Position numbers and translations under genes: made by a program. Positions 34,784 through 46,829 of a stretch of 64,000 nt of DNA are shown here, one piece after another. Each line of letters begins with the position of its first letter. Within the stretch, counting starts at the first letter, position 1. Under the pieces are notes generated by a model. It was not told the origin of the DNA. It saw only the letters and a program-made list of their open reading frames with translations, and ran no database searches. Source of the DNA: Pycnopodia helianthoides (Eukaryota; Echinodermata; Asteroidea; Forcipulatida; Asteriidae); the NCBI GenBank assembly GCA_032158295.1, contig CM063251.1:20031433-20095432 (forward strand). Reading direction: 5' to 3'.

Positions 34784-35623
34784 TAGCCTTAGCCAAGTCT
34801 GGTTCCCAACCAAAATCTCCGACTAGGCTCTGTTGAATCTTAGGTCCGGTATCACCAAAATCACGTGACCAAAAAGGAGAAATCCTCCTTTTCGAAGTTA
34901 TCGAAATGTTCCGAACCGTGTTGTCGTCAACAATTCGGAACAGATCGTTGATGGTGCAGACATTTCCTGGTGTATCAGTTGCATTGTAAACAGAATCCAT
35001 GGAATCATAATGTCAGTCCTGTCGCCGTAGATCCAGGAGTTTTTGTAAAAAAAAAGTTTTTTTTACCGCGAAATAGTAATAAGCGGTGTTTTTTGTTATT
35101 GAAAATAACTTTTTGAAGTAACAAGGCGAGATTTAAATAAAATATTTTTTTCAACTCCATGAGAGGGCACATACCCATGATGATCATCTTGCATTTTGTA
35201 TTACCCCTGCGGTATAATGGTATCGTCCAGGTACGTCGAAAGACAACATGGCGGATGCTACCGTTCGTTTATAATTCGGGGTAAAAAAACACTTTTTTTA
35301 CAGTTAAAAATACCTTTTTTCAACAGTTTGAAGGTGATTTAGATGCATATGACTCTTCTACATATATTTAACGGTTGATTTATGTTCAAATGTTTTAAGG
35401 TGTATTTAAAATGTGTTGTCGTGAGGGGTCGTGAGTTGTCGGTATTTGTCGGTATTTAGTGCGACCCTTCCGATCAGGTGCAGACATGGTTTCCCTGGAG
35501 ATGACCCCCGACCCTGACAAGTTGCGTCATGCTCTATTTTTAACCGTGGGTGATACCTGACCTAAGATTTTTAACAAGAGACGTCAAGGAATCTTTGGTC
35601 AGGGAACCAGACTAGCCTTAGCC
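34784..35623. mobile_element. Non-autonomous DNA transposon (818 bp) with 11-bp target duplication
   Basis: TAGCCTTAGCC flanks both sides (34784-34794 and 35613-35623). The element between them (34795-35612) has imperfect inverted ends about 70 bp long: GTCTGGTTCCC near 34797 mirrors GGGAACCAGAC at 35602-35612, and CTTAGGTCCGGTATCACC at 34840-34857 mirrors GGTGATACCTGACCTAAG. No transposase frame is present. Removing it joins two halves of a repeat in the host array, which supports insertion. Superfamily is undetermined: an 8-11 bp duplication would suit hAT, P or Mutator-like enzymes. Confidence 0.85.
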
Positions 35624-36000
35624 TTTCAAATTTGTCAAAAATAGGCTGAAATTGAAGAAAATCACAAGGGGTTAGCCTTGCAATTTTATCGAAAAAAGGG
35701 ACTAAATTGTAAAAAAATCACAATAGTTAAGCCTTGCTTTTTCGTCAAAAATAGGCTAAAAATTAATAAAATAACAAGGGGTAGGTCTAAGTCTTGCATT
35801 TTGTTGTCAAAAATAGGCTGAAATTGAAGAAAATCACAAGGGGTAACCCTTGCATTTTTATCGAAAAGGGACTAATTGAAGAAAAACACAAGAGGTAAGT
35901 CTCACATTAAAGTAAAAAAAAACCTTGTAAGCCTTGCTTTCTTGTCAAAAATAGGCTGAAATTGAACATAATCACAAAGGGTAGGCCTTGCAATTTTAAA
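35624..36000. repeat. ~60-bp degenerate tandem repeat
   Basis: Recurring pattern AAAATAGGCTGAAATTGAAG, then AAAATCACAAGGGGTAGCC, then CTTGCAATTTT, about six copies of uneven length. It continues the array left of the transposon. Confidence 0.85.
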
Positions 36001-36002
36001 CT

Positions 36003-36220
36003 CTAACTTGCTTGCTTAAATGGCGCCCATGCGCCTTTCACGTTCCGAAAATCCTTAGTCGAATACGGTATTTTTACAGGAACGTAGAGTCCATCCAAGT
36101 TAAGCGAGGTGGCAGCGGTTATCAACGGCATCTCTGGCTGCAGCATTCGCGAACGGACACCAACCCTCAGAAATCTGAGAAACGATCTGTGCATCACTCA
36201 CGGTCTCTCAGATTCAATTG
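36003..36220. repeat. Fold-back repeat fragment related to 41395-41545
   Basis: CTTGCTTAAATGGCGCCCAT followed by CACGTTCC is the inverse of sequence at 41417-41460. A hairpin (AATCTGAGAAAC ... GTCTCTCAGATT) follows at 36172-36216. Probably MITE debris. Confidence 0.55.
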
Positions 36221-36347
36221 ATTGACTTCTAATCAATGGGGGCATATCAGACGAAAATAATTCCACAGGATGCTTACTACAATTACCATCTTTATAACAA
36301 GTAAACTTTCGGATATCAATTACACAATTTATTTTTATGGTCAATAC

Positions 36348-36386
36348 CATAGAGCTATATATATTGTCAATATATATAGCTCTATG
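36348..36386. repeat. Perfect 39-nt palindrome
   Basis: Arms CATAGAGCTATATATATTG (36348-36366) and its exact complement (36368-36386) with a one-base centre. Would form a cruciform or hairpin. No coding or promoter context is visible. Confidence 0.95.
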
Positions 36387-36540
36387 GTCAATACAAATCG
36401 AGGATCAAAGCAGGATTTTGTGTCTAGGCAGTAACTGCACGCGCGCGCCCTCCCTCGGTATCACTGATGGAGCGCACGTTCGTACATGTATGTGCTGTCA
36501 CAGCCAGCCACATACTTTTTTTGATCAAAACCAAAGATCG

Positions 36541-36609
36541 TATAGACCCATTGCAATGACGTCACCAGTATTTTGTTTAGATGATGACGTCATATGCAAT
36601 GGGTCCATA
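36541..36609. repeat. Inverted repeat with CRE sites in its arms
   Basis: Arms TATAGACCCATTGCAATGAC and the inverse of TATGGACCCATTGCATATGA, each ending in TGACGTCA. It lies about 60 bp outside the left inverted repeat of the THAP segment. Confidence 0.8.
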
Positions 36610-36954
36610 GCGCTAAAACGACAAAGAAGAAGATAAGAACAGTAATAAGAGCGCCAAAAACCTAAACGCAAACGTCACATAGATATAGAATATAATACCT
36701 AGATCGGCCGCGCGTACATACGCGCCATAATCCGTACACGAAAATTCCTGGTTCTTCATGGACGCGCTAAAAAGTCACGTGCTGGTGGTAACGCACTGAA
36801 GATGAACATGGAGAATAGTCCTTAAACACACGGTGGGCTATATTATTTGATAGGTTTGTGGCACAATTTAAAGACCCATTTCTTGGATAAATGACAAAAA
36901 GCAAGATTCATAAACTCAACATAAGCACATAGGTGTAAGTATAACACGGGCTAG

Positions 36955-37260
36955 TCATTTATTTTTCACCAGTAGTAGCATAAAAACACTGCAGTGTGCA
37001 CGTAGACCGTGCATAATTTGAATTATACAATTAAAGAAAACAAAGCAATTACGTATTATTATATCAGTTAGAAATGGGTTCATGTGCAAATGAGTATAAG
37101 TTACAAGTCTTGCAGCAGAGTTTTGAAACCGTTGAAGCTTAACAAGAAGAGAGTCAGGTAACCCATAAAACAGACCATTACAGTTTATAATGTAAAATCT
37201 AGAGAGCTCGAGTTGCACTACATTTCTGATGTTTTTGGTTTTTAACTTTTTAACGTTGGC
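36955..37260 (-). mobile_element. LINE (CR1/L2-like) reverse-transcriptase C-terminal relic
   Basis: The frame reads INCNGLFYGLPDSLLVKLQR then FQNSAARLVT, the typical segment after the reverse-transcriptase domain of CR1/L2-type elements (NxLLYGLPxxxLxKLQxVQNxAARL). Only about 90 residues remain. An ATCTAATCTAATCTAATC microsatellite lies at 37275-37296. Inserted in the THAP segment. Confidence 0.8.
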
Positions 37261-37378
37261 TGAATAAATAATTACAATCTAATCTAATCTAATCTGATAA
37301 TTTATTCATATGCGCATAGAATAACCCACAGTTTAAAATAAAAGTGTTTTAACAAAGGAAACAATACATATAACATAC

Positions 37379-38042
37379 AGGTCTTAAATGACTGGGATAG
37401 TCATCGAAGATTGATGGCACTGCATTATCCCGAGGGTAGGTTTTGCCCCACCACACTTCCAGGCATTCTTCAGCAAAATGGTCGCTGCAAAGCCGGTCTT
37501 GTGCACTGTGGGACTCCATTTTCTACCGTTCGGGCGGGGCATCCTTTTTATCCGATGAACCCACTCGCGCATCAGTTTTGAGTCTTCATGGGGAATCTGG
37601 AGTGAAATAACAATTGTAAGCATTAAACAAAACAATGTAGGCCTACGTATCACTTGAGAGGAGTTTAATTATACAACGACTAAAAAAAAGTAAAATCACA
37701 ACCACTACCCAATAATACTATCGCAACGTATAAACCCATTCATTACCGTGCAATAAACACTCTATAGCCTAGAGTAGTATTAGACCCAAAGTCCCAGTGA
37801 ATATCATCATTACAGCATACGATGGAGGAAAGAAAAGAGTAAACCTGATAAATAACCGAAATGGAGTTCATCTACATCAATGGTGATGGTAATTAGCTAT
37901 AGTAATTGCTAAAATTTTAAAAATTCAATAAATATGTAGGCCTACTTTATACTTACCTATGGTATGTCAGCTTACGAAGGACTCCGGGCCCCTTTCTCTT
38001 TTCTCTGCTGAGACATATGGCTGCAGAGCAATTTGCAACCAT
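37379..38042 (-). pseudogene. THAP-type zinc finger gene relic (2 exons, two frameshifts)
   Basis: Exon 1 (38042-37957) begins MVANCSAAICLSREKRK and ends YHR at a GTAAGT donor. Exon 2 (37596-37379) carries HEDSKLMREWVHRIKR, KWSPTVHKT, LCSDHF and NAVPSIF, then a GTATGT donor. These are the hallmarks of a C2CH THAP domain: Cys5 and Cys10 in exon 1, the CxxH of LCSDHF, and the AVPxIF box. The pieces lie in three different frames: one base is missing in the C run at the start of exon 2 and another before LCSDHF. It is a decayed gene unless both indels are sequence errors. Nothing downstream of exon 2 resembles a transposase. Confidence 0.8.
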
Positions 38043-38571
38043 CCTTTAGCCTTAAAAGGCCTAATTACATTAAATTGTATGAATAATTCGGCTGGAGGAA
38101 AGTCACGAAATTAAACCAAAACGATTTTTTGCTATACTATAACACCACTTCAAACGTAAACGCGTTCGTCACGTCTAGTGCGCGTTCAATGTTTTGACCA
38201 CCAGCACGTGACCGCTTGGTACCAATGGCTGCGCCCATGCCAGAACCCGCGTATGTACGCGCGGCCGATCTAGGTATTATATTCTATATCTATGAAACGT
38301 CAGCGTACAAAGCGTCTGGCGTTGTCACGGCGCGCTACGCGTCTTACGCGAAGCGCAACTTGCCACCTGAAAGCCATCATGCAAAACGCACTAAACATTC
38401 TGTTTCCATTTTATGGCGTGGAAAATAAGAAGACTCATCATGTTCACGATAACAACACATTTACCACATCAATATATAAAAACAACAAGCATTTGTTTTG
38501 GTGCTTTTGGTTGAGTGTCGACAAACAAAGATGTCTTCTATTCGACACGAACAAAGAAAGAGTAATGCGCA

Positions 38572-41500
38572 ATGCTAGTCAAGAGGCACCACCGACAACT
38601 TCGAGGTCGCGCTGATATAGTTTTTCTAGTTCGTGTAATCGCCATCTTCGTTGTGATGTCTTCCGAAAGAGCAAAAGGTAACATCAAGTTTATGGGCTTT
38701 AGTAAGAGGGAAAAAAACTAGTACAGGGTTTCACTGTCAAGTTTTACGTAATCAATAGTTTGGCATCACGTAACCGTATTGAGGTCAAAATGTTTTACTT
38801 TAACCAGTCTTTATTTAAGAGTTGTGGAGGAAGTATGTTGTGGCTGCCATCTCTTCGCCCCTACGGTCTAGGATACAGTAGAGTAAAGTAGAGTAGTCTT
38901 TATTCTGACATTTGCACTAAACATGAAAGAAGAATAATTTTACAATTTTGATCAGGAATTTCAGCTCATGTCTAAAATGTCAAAAGGTACAATATGAAAC
39001 ATTAAAGATGCGATAATCTTACTCGTAACTCTTTCATAATCCAACAATCGGGGTGAATTTCAAAAGCAAAATGCCGAATCAGTATTGGTAACAATAATCG
39101 GATGGAATGCCGAACCCACCAAACGGTATGATGAAAAGAGTGAAACAACAAAATAACAGCCGAATCGAATAATCATGGAATGACCAGAAAAGGAACATGA
39201 GGGCGCAGCAATGGCTTCAAAGAAAAGGGAATAGTTCTGCATTTTTTAAAGGTGATGATTACAAAATGAAACAACTATCTATTATATTTACACAATCTCA
39301 TATTAAGCTTCTGATACATGGTCTTGTTAAGGATGTGGTGGATTTATGAATCGTAACCCTTTGTATTCTCCCCAGGCTGGCAAATTAACGTCGAGAATCA
39401 AGAAAAAACCTGTTTTTTATACAAGCCGATTACCCAAACCTGCTTCATACAGTCACGCGTCGGCGGTATGGTTAACCTTAATCTGCACATTACACCGGAC
39501 TCCAAGACGGAGTCGGACTTGCACCAGCTACCGCCCATCTCGTGGTTCAGACGGGTCAAGATGCAGAAAAGATTTGTTCTGAAAGTAGTTGATTTGCTCG
39601 TCGGAGGGAGCCCTCCTCCGAACATGATCCTTTCTCCAAACCGGACCTCGTTGACCATCTTGGATTTACGCGATTATGACGTTTTTAGGAACAGTTTTAA
39701 GGCCACCGTTGGAAACGGTGAAGGGAGACTTCATCAAAATTTTGTTATTCAGTCGACACCAGTTGGTAAGTAAAACAGTGGGCCTTCGAACATCTTCGGA
39801 TGGAGAGGGCGCACTACACAATAAAATAATTATTATGCCCATCTGTCTGCATTGAGCCCCCCCCCCTCCCTCGTTTGTCAGTACAATTTAGCACTGATAC
39901 TCGATACATCAGCCATTCTTAATTGATAAACTTTGATTATCTTGTAAGTTTGTCTCTGGTGGTTTATTGATGGTTTCAAAACGTCTTATTGATGACTTTT
40001 TTCCTTCCTAGATGTTACGTTCTTCCAAACAAAGTCACTTATACTGAACATTGCAGGTCGAATTAGTTGGTAGGCCTACTCTGAACATACCATGCTATAA
40101 TTTATTAGTCAAAATATCACAGTAAATAAAGGTGTCATGCACGACGTGGACATTATAGGCTATTCAGGGTTCTTATGAATGGCACATTCAACATGAGGTT
40201 AGAAATTGTCAAAATGTAAAATACGTTCAAACGATTAAAATTCACATGAATAAATGTACCAGCACATTTGATTTAGTTTCAAAGTACTAGACAAAGAAAC
40301 CTTAATAGCCTAATGACCACAATGTGGATGTTTTGTAACGCACAAAAACATTGAAAGTTGTTTCCTTTATTTTGCAATTAGAAACTAAAAAAAAGACAGG
40401 TGGTGTTCACACAAGTAGGCAGGAAGTACCTTCAGATTCTAAAGGGCTACACACGAGTAGGGAAAAAACCATGTTCATTGACTATAACAGAGTCTTACCC
40501 GATAACTAATTTCTTCGTAATTGTAAAATAACCAATGTTTCTGGAAACAGTTCTACATGAGCCCCCTCCAGGCGGTAACGTGGCAGTCCACACCCAGGAT
40601 TACATGATCATCGGCGGTGTTGAGGTTCAGTACGAATGGACGAAAGAGGGCAGTCTATCTCTACCCCATGAAGTCTACATTGACCCAACAGCTACCACAT
40701 TGATCATAGAGCACTACAATCCAGTTAATGATGCTGGGGTATACGTATGTGATGCATACAACGATAAACACTATTTCGCTGCAGGACGAAGATTTGTTCT
40801 TGGGAAAGGTACATAAGAGATCGGTTGAAACTTTATTGTTTACTCTTTCTGGTTTGCAGTCATGTTTTTTCAGAAAGTGCGCCCCCAAACAAGAAAGAAA
40901 AACATTTAAACTAGTTTTGAACAAGATTCCTAAACTTGCCCAGTTCCTCCGAGCCAGTCAATACTGCGCCCTCTACCAGCGACTAATACAAAAACCTTAG
41001 CGTTATAACCAAACGATCCATGATCAGTACTAATAAAAACAAAGCAAGAGAACATTTTGGGGAACTTTTAACTTGCGATCTTATAAAGATTGAATTATCT
41101 GCTCATTTTGTTAGTTATTGTTCAATGTGCAATTAATTGTTCACTTCTCCAATGACTGAAATAGCCGGTGACGACAAGACGTCGTCTGACAGAGTCAAAG
41201 AGCAGATGGGGACTGTGTTGGGCTTGGAACACCGGCAACATAAAGAAGAATACGGTAATAATATAGAGTGATTCCGCCCTCTTGTGGCACTTTTGTTCCA
41301 ATTAAGATTGCGAATTGTGATCAGTCGCCAATCGGTTCGGGAGACATCTTAAAATGCTTTTTTTAGCAAGAGTGCCGAAGGTGAAGGTTTGGAATAGGAA
41401 CTCTATTTATTGTTGGAACGTGAAATACACATGGGCGCCATTTCAGCAAGCAAATGTTTTGTTTATAATGGTCATTGTCTGCACTGATCTATTGTTGCAT

Positions 41501-44034
41501 CAAAAGAGTTGCTTACTGAAATGGCGTCCAGTGAACATTTAAAATTTCAGCCCGCGTTCACCATCTTGCATCTTCGGCAGTCTGTAATCTTTGCTTTTTA
41601 CCGCGATCATACTTACAACTGGATTTTAAAACGGTTCCCCTTTGACTCTGGCTAAATGTTTATACTATTTTATAGTGAACAAAATTAAATGATAAGAACT
41701 CCCCCAATAAAGAAAAAATAGAGCAGAAAACTAATTACTTATAATTTTTTGTTTCTGATACCAATGTATGACAGGTACTGACGCCCCTTTCCATCAGGAA
41801 TCGAAACCAAACGGGCCTTCAGGGAATGATGACGTAGCAGCGGATCTAGAGATACCACCTGTAGACATCGATGAGATGTTACACACATTTCAAAATGATG
41901 GAGGTCTGTCTGCTAGTCTATAGAATGATTCAACCACAGAGGGATGGCATCCAATGAGTTTCCTTTTAAAACGAAAAACAAATTTTTTTTTTTTTTTTAA
42001 CAAAATACCTTCCAGCCTACTGCGATATCGTTAGTACCGATCTGGCAAACCACTGGAAGTGGACTGTTAAACATTTCCCTGAGCTTCCGTGTTTTCTTCC
42101 TCTCTACTCAGTACTGCAAAAAAAAAACATCAAATTGGATGCCGGGGCAGAGATAACACATTTAAAAGCAAAATTTGGTTTAAGTTTTTGCAATTACTTT
42201 GGGATTAAAAGGACCACCATTGCACCTAAGAACGAAGATCTGAAATTAAACTAAATGTCTCTCGATAATTTGAGTTGCTAACTCTGATGTAAAATGATTG
42301 CCGTATGTGTATATGCGCTAGATACCATTATAACCCTTTAAAATTAAGAGTTTCAGGTGCTGGTGGAACCGTTCGTAGTGACTAAAGTTCTCGACGCTTT
42401 GTATTGTGAATTTATTTGTTCACGTTTTTCATTCACTAGTGCCTTTAACTATCCGTGTGACTTTCAACCCTCAATAAGAGTTCCAGACTAGTCTTGGTTC
42501 CAAGACCATGGTGTTTGCTCGGTACACGCACATCAGTACCACCAACGTTCGGATTAAATGCATCCCATGTGCACTGTACACGTTTGCAATGAATGAACAT
42601 AGAGGGCGCTGTGACTAATGTTATTCCCTGGATCCCACCCGGTTCCAGACCTGAAACGATACCAGAGCAAATCTTTTACTTAAAACGTGGTTAAATATAT
42701 TTTTAATACACAGATTTCACGTACGTCTTGCAAGGGAGTACGCAATACCTCGCCTGCCTGCCCAGCAACATGGCGCACATGAGCAAAGCAATCGTTGGCC
42801 TCAAGTTTTTATGGCGAAGACCGAAGTCTAAAGGCGACGACGTCATCATGACGTTTGACCATAACAGATATTTCACAATTGATGGAGGCATTCTACAGAT
42901 AACAAGTGTTCACCCTGTTGATACCGGGATTTTAGAATGCGAGGTGTCGTACCCTGATCCCAGGAAAGGGACAGAGAGAAAGAAAACGTTCACTTATGAT
43001 ATTGAAGGTAATAAACAATATTATTACATAACATCATGAATGAATGAGTTTGATCTAAATCAAGATTTGACGGGCCGTAGTTTTCCACTGCGGTTAATTT
43101 GAAGAATTATTGTAAAGCTTTCACTTAGTACCGTGAAAACAAATCAGATGTCAATAAATATAATATCTGCACACCGGACACATATTCTGTTAGATATGCA
43201 GCTCATGTCTTAATGTTAGTGCCCTTTATATTAGTGGTTTTTACCCTCAGACCGTTGTGTGATAAGCACTGTTTGCTTGGTGCTTTACGAAAAAGAAGAA
43301 AAGTCCAGGTACAACCACAGGCCTGCTATGATCATGACGACAGCCCCCTTGTAATACAATCCAGTGCCATGTTTGAAGCCCTGACGACCCGTAGTTCACA
43401 AATGCAGCAATATAATAATTCGCAACCCAAGATAGATCTATCTGAGGGAGCTAAATGGTATTTCTAACTCGCAATGTTTCAGTGTATACCCTCCCAGACC
43501 TCATATACTCTGTAGCAGCTGGGTACGCCGCGCCCGACTGTAACGACCAACAGGGTTCCGTCTTCAAGCAACAGCTCGGAACACATCTTCAGTCATCCAT
43601 CATCGCAATCGATGTTTCCTTCCAAATCGCCAACCTAGCTGCTCTCTGTGTTTTGGGCGTGCCGGGGTCACCGAGAATATCACGGCCTGCCATCAGAGGA
43701 CACGGTACCCGTCTATTGGTCATATTTGACGTCATCATCAGGCATAAGATGATAGCAGAATGCAGTTCGCGTTGCATGATAGGGGAACTGGATCAGAGAA
43801 TGGGGCTGGTGAGTTGAAGGGGGAGGCATGTCAATCTGCATAACAGAGGCTTGGCCTCCATGTTTTGGATTAAGATAAAACTTCTACCAGATTAAAAGAA
43901 CAATATAAACCAAACTCCCCGTTCTCCTCTCGAGGGTTATGTCAAAGAATAAACAGTGAGTTCACAAACTACAGGAAATAAACTTGTTCTATAAGTTTTG
44001 CGTTGACAGGCAAAGCAATAAAACTTAAAGATTC

Positions 44035-44070
<36 letters not shown>

Positions 44071-44214
44071 GACCGATTGCGCCACAGCGACTTGCTATGA
44101 GGCTGTTATTTTCTGTATTTCCCCCAAAAGCCACTCGTAATGCTTGATTATTATATAAAACAAAAATAGTTCAAAATAAAATTTCGTCCCTGGGTGGATT
44201 TGAACCACCAACCA

Positions 44215-44252
<38 letters not shown>

Positions 44253-44374
44253 AGAGACTTGCTGTGAAGCTGTTATTTTCTGTAGTTTCTCTAAAAGTCG
44301 CTCGTAAAGCTTGATTAATATATAAAACAATAACAGTTCAAAATATTATTCCGTCCTTGGGTGGATTCGAACCG

Positions 44375-44415
<41 letters not shown>

Positions 44416-44532
44416 ACACAGAGACTTGCAGTAAAGCTGTTATCTTCTGTAATTTTCCTTAAAAGCTGTTTGTAAAGCTTGATTATGTTTAAAAATAATA
44501 AGTTCTAAATAATTTTCCGTCCCTGGGTGGAT

Positions 44533-44570
<38 letters not shown>

Positions 44571-44700
44571 GACCGATTGCGCCACAGAGACTAGCTGTGA
44601 AGCTATTATTTATTTTACGTAATTTCTCCACAAGCCGCTCGTTAAGCTTAATACATAAAAACAATTTCAGTTCATAATAATATTCCGTCCCTGGGTGGAT

Positions 44701-44738
<38 letters not shown>

Positions 44739-44871
44739 GACCGATTGCGCCACAGAGACCAGCTGTGAAGCTGTTATTTTTTTACGTAATTTCTCTACAA
44801 GCCGCTCGTAAAGCTTAATTAATACATAAAAACAATTTCAGTTCAAAATAATATTCCGTCCCTGGGTGGAT

Positions 44872-44924
<53 letters not shown>

Positions 44925-45040
44925 AGAGACTTAATGTGCAATTTAGTTTTTCCATAAATTTTCCTTAAAAGCTGTTCGTACAGCTTGATTAATATTTAAA
45001 ACGCTAATAGTTTAAAATTATATTCCGTCCCTGGGTGGAT

Positions 45041-45078
<38 letters not shown>

Positions 45079-45373
45079 GACCGATTGCGCCACAGAGACT
45101 TGCTGTGAAGCTGTTATTTTCTGTAGTTTCTCTAAAAGTCGCTCGTAAAGCTTGATTAATATATAAAACAATAACAGTTCAAAATATTATTCCGTCCTTG
45201 GGTGGATTCGAACCGCCAACCTGTCGGTTAACAGCCGAACGCGCTGACCGATTGCGACACAGAGACTTGCAGTAAAGCTGTTATCTTCTGTAATTTTCCT
45301 TAAAAGCTGTTTGTAAAGCTTGATTATATTTAAAAATAATAAGTTCTAAATAATTTTCCGTCCCTGGGTGGAT

Positions 45374-45411
<38 letters not shown>

Positions 45412-45540
45412 GACCGATTGCGCCACAGAGACTAGCTGTGAAGCTGTTATTTTTTTACGTAATTTCTCCACAAGCCGCTCGTTAAGCTTAATACATAAAA
45501 ACAATTTCAGTTCAAAATAATATTCCGTCCCTGGGTGGAT

Positions 45541-45578
<38 letters not shown>

Positions 45579-45707
45579 GACCGATTGCGCCACAGAGACT
45601 AGCTGTGAAGCTGTTATTTTTTTACGTAATTTCTCCACAAGCCGCTCGTTAAGCTTAATACATAAAAACAATTTCAGTTCAAAATAATATTCCGTCCCTG
45701 GGTGGAT

Positions 45708-45760
<53 letters not shown>

Positions 45761-45884
45761 AGAGACTTAATGTGCAATTTAGTTTTTCCATAAATTTTCC
45801 TTAAAAGCTGTTCGTACAGCTTGATTAATATATAAAACAATAACAGTTCAAAATATTATTCCGTCCTTGGGTGGATTCGAACCG

Positions 45885-45929
<45 letters not shown>

Positions 45930-46259
45930 AGAGACTTGATATGCAAATTAGTTTTTCCATACATTTTCTTTATGAAGAGTTGCAATTTTGTTAAATTGAA
46001 AGTTGTCTAAGTTATACAAAATAATATTCCGTCCCTGGGTGGATTTGAACCACCAACCTTTCGGTTAACAGCCAAACGCGCTAACCGATTGCGCCACAGA
46101 GACATGCTGGAAGTCTAAATACATTACTCACAGAGACTTGTTTTGCAATTTAGTTTTTCCATAAATTTTCCTTAAAAGCTGCTCGTAAAGCTTTATTAAT
46201 ATATAAAACGCTAATAGTTTAAAATTATATTTCGTCCCTGGGTGGATTTGGACCACCAG

Positions 46260-46300
<41 letters not shown>

Positions 46301-46622
46301 AGAGACATGCTGGAAGTCTAAATACATTACTCACAGAGACTTGTTTTGCAATTTAGTTTTTCCATAAATTTTCCTTAAAAGCTGCTCGTAAAGCTTTATT
46401 AATATATAAAACGCTAATAGTTTAAAATTATATTTCGTCCCTGGGTGGATTTGAACCACCAGCCTTTCGGTTAACAGCCGAACGCACTAACCGATTGCGC
46501 CACAGAGACTTGATGTGCAAATAAGATTTTCCATAAATGTTCTTAATTAGGAAGAGTTGTAAATTTTGTTAAATTGAAAATACTCTAAGTTATACAAAAT
46601 ATTAATACGTCCCTGGGTGGAT

Positions 46623-46660
<38 letters not shown>

Positions 46661-46791
46661 GACCGATTGCGCCACAGAGACTAGCTGTGAAGCTGTTATT
46701 TTTTACGTAATTTCTCTAAAAGCCGATCGTAAAGCTTGTTTAATATATAAAACAATATAAGTTCAAAATAATATTCCGTCCCTAGGTGGAT

Positions 46792-46829
<38 letters not shown>

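Larger units (their letters stand above)
36661..38310. mobile_element. Inverted-repeat-bounded segment carrying a THAP gene relic
   Basis: Left arm (36678-36789) and right arm (38197-38294) are inverse copies. The outer ~47 bp (ATAGATATAGAATATAATAC through CGGCCGCGCGTACATACGCG) are nearly perfect, the middle is diverged, and the inner CACGTGCTGGTGGT is conserved. Between the arms lie a THAP-domain gene relic (minus) and a LINE fragment. THAP domains occur in P-element- and Kolobok-type transposases, so this may be a decayed autonomous element or a deletion derivative. No catalytic transposase region and no clear target duplication were found. Confidence 0.6.

Noticed and set aside
35180..35240. 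tRNA-like string (GCGGTATAATGGTATCGTC) inside the 818-bp transposon
   Set aside because: No B box or cloverleaf follows.
43239..43304. Possible extra receptor exon (TVCLVLYEKEEKS)
   Set aside because: Its end phase does not fit the next exon, while direct joining of 43007 to 43483 is in phase.
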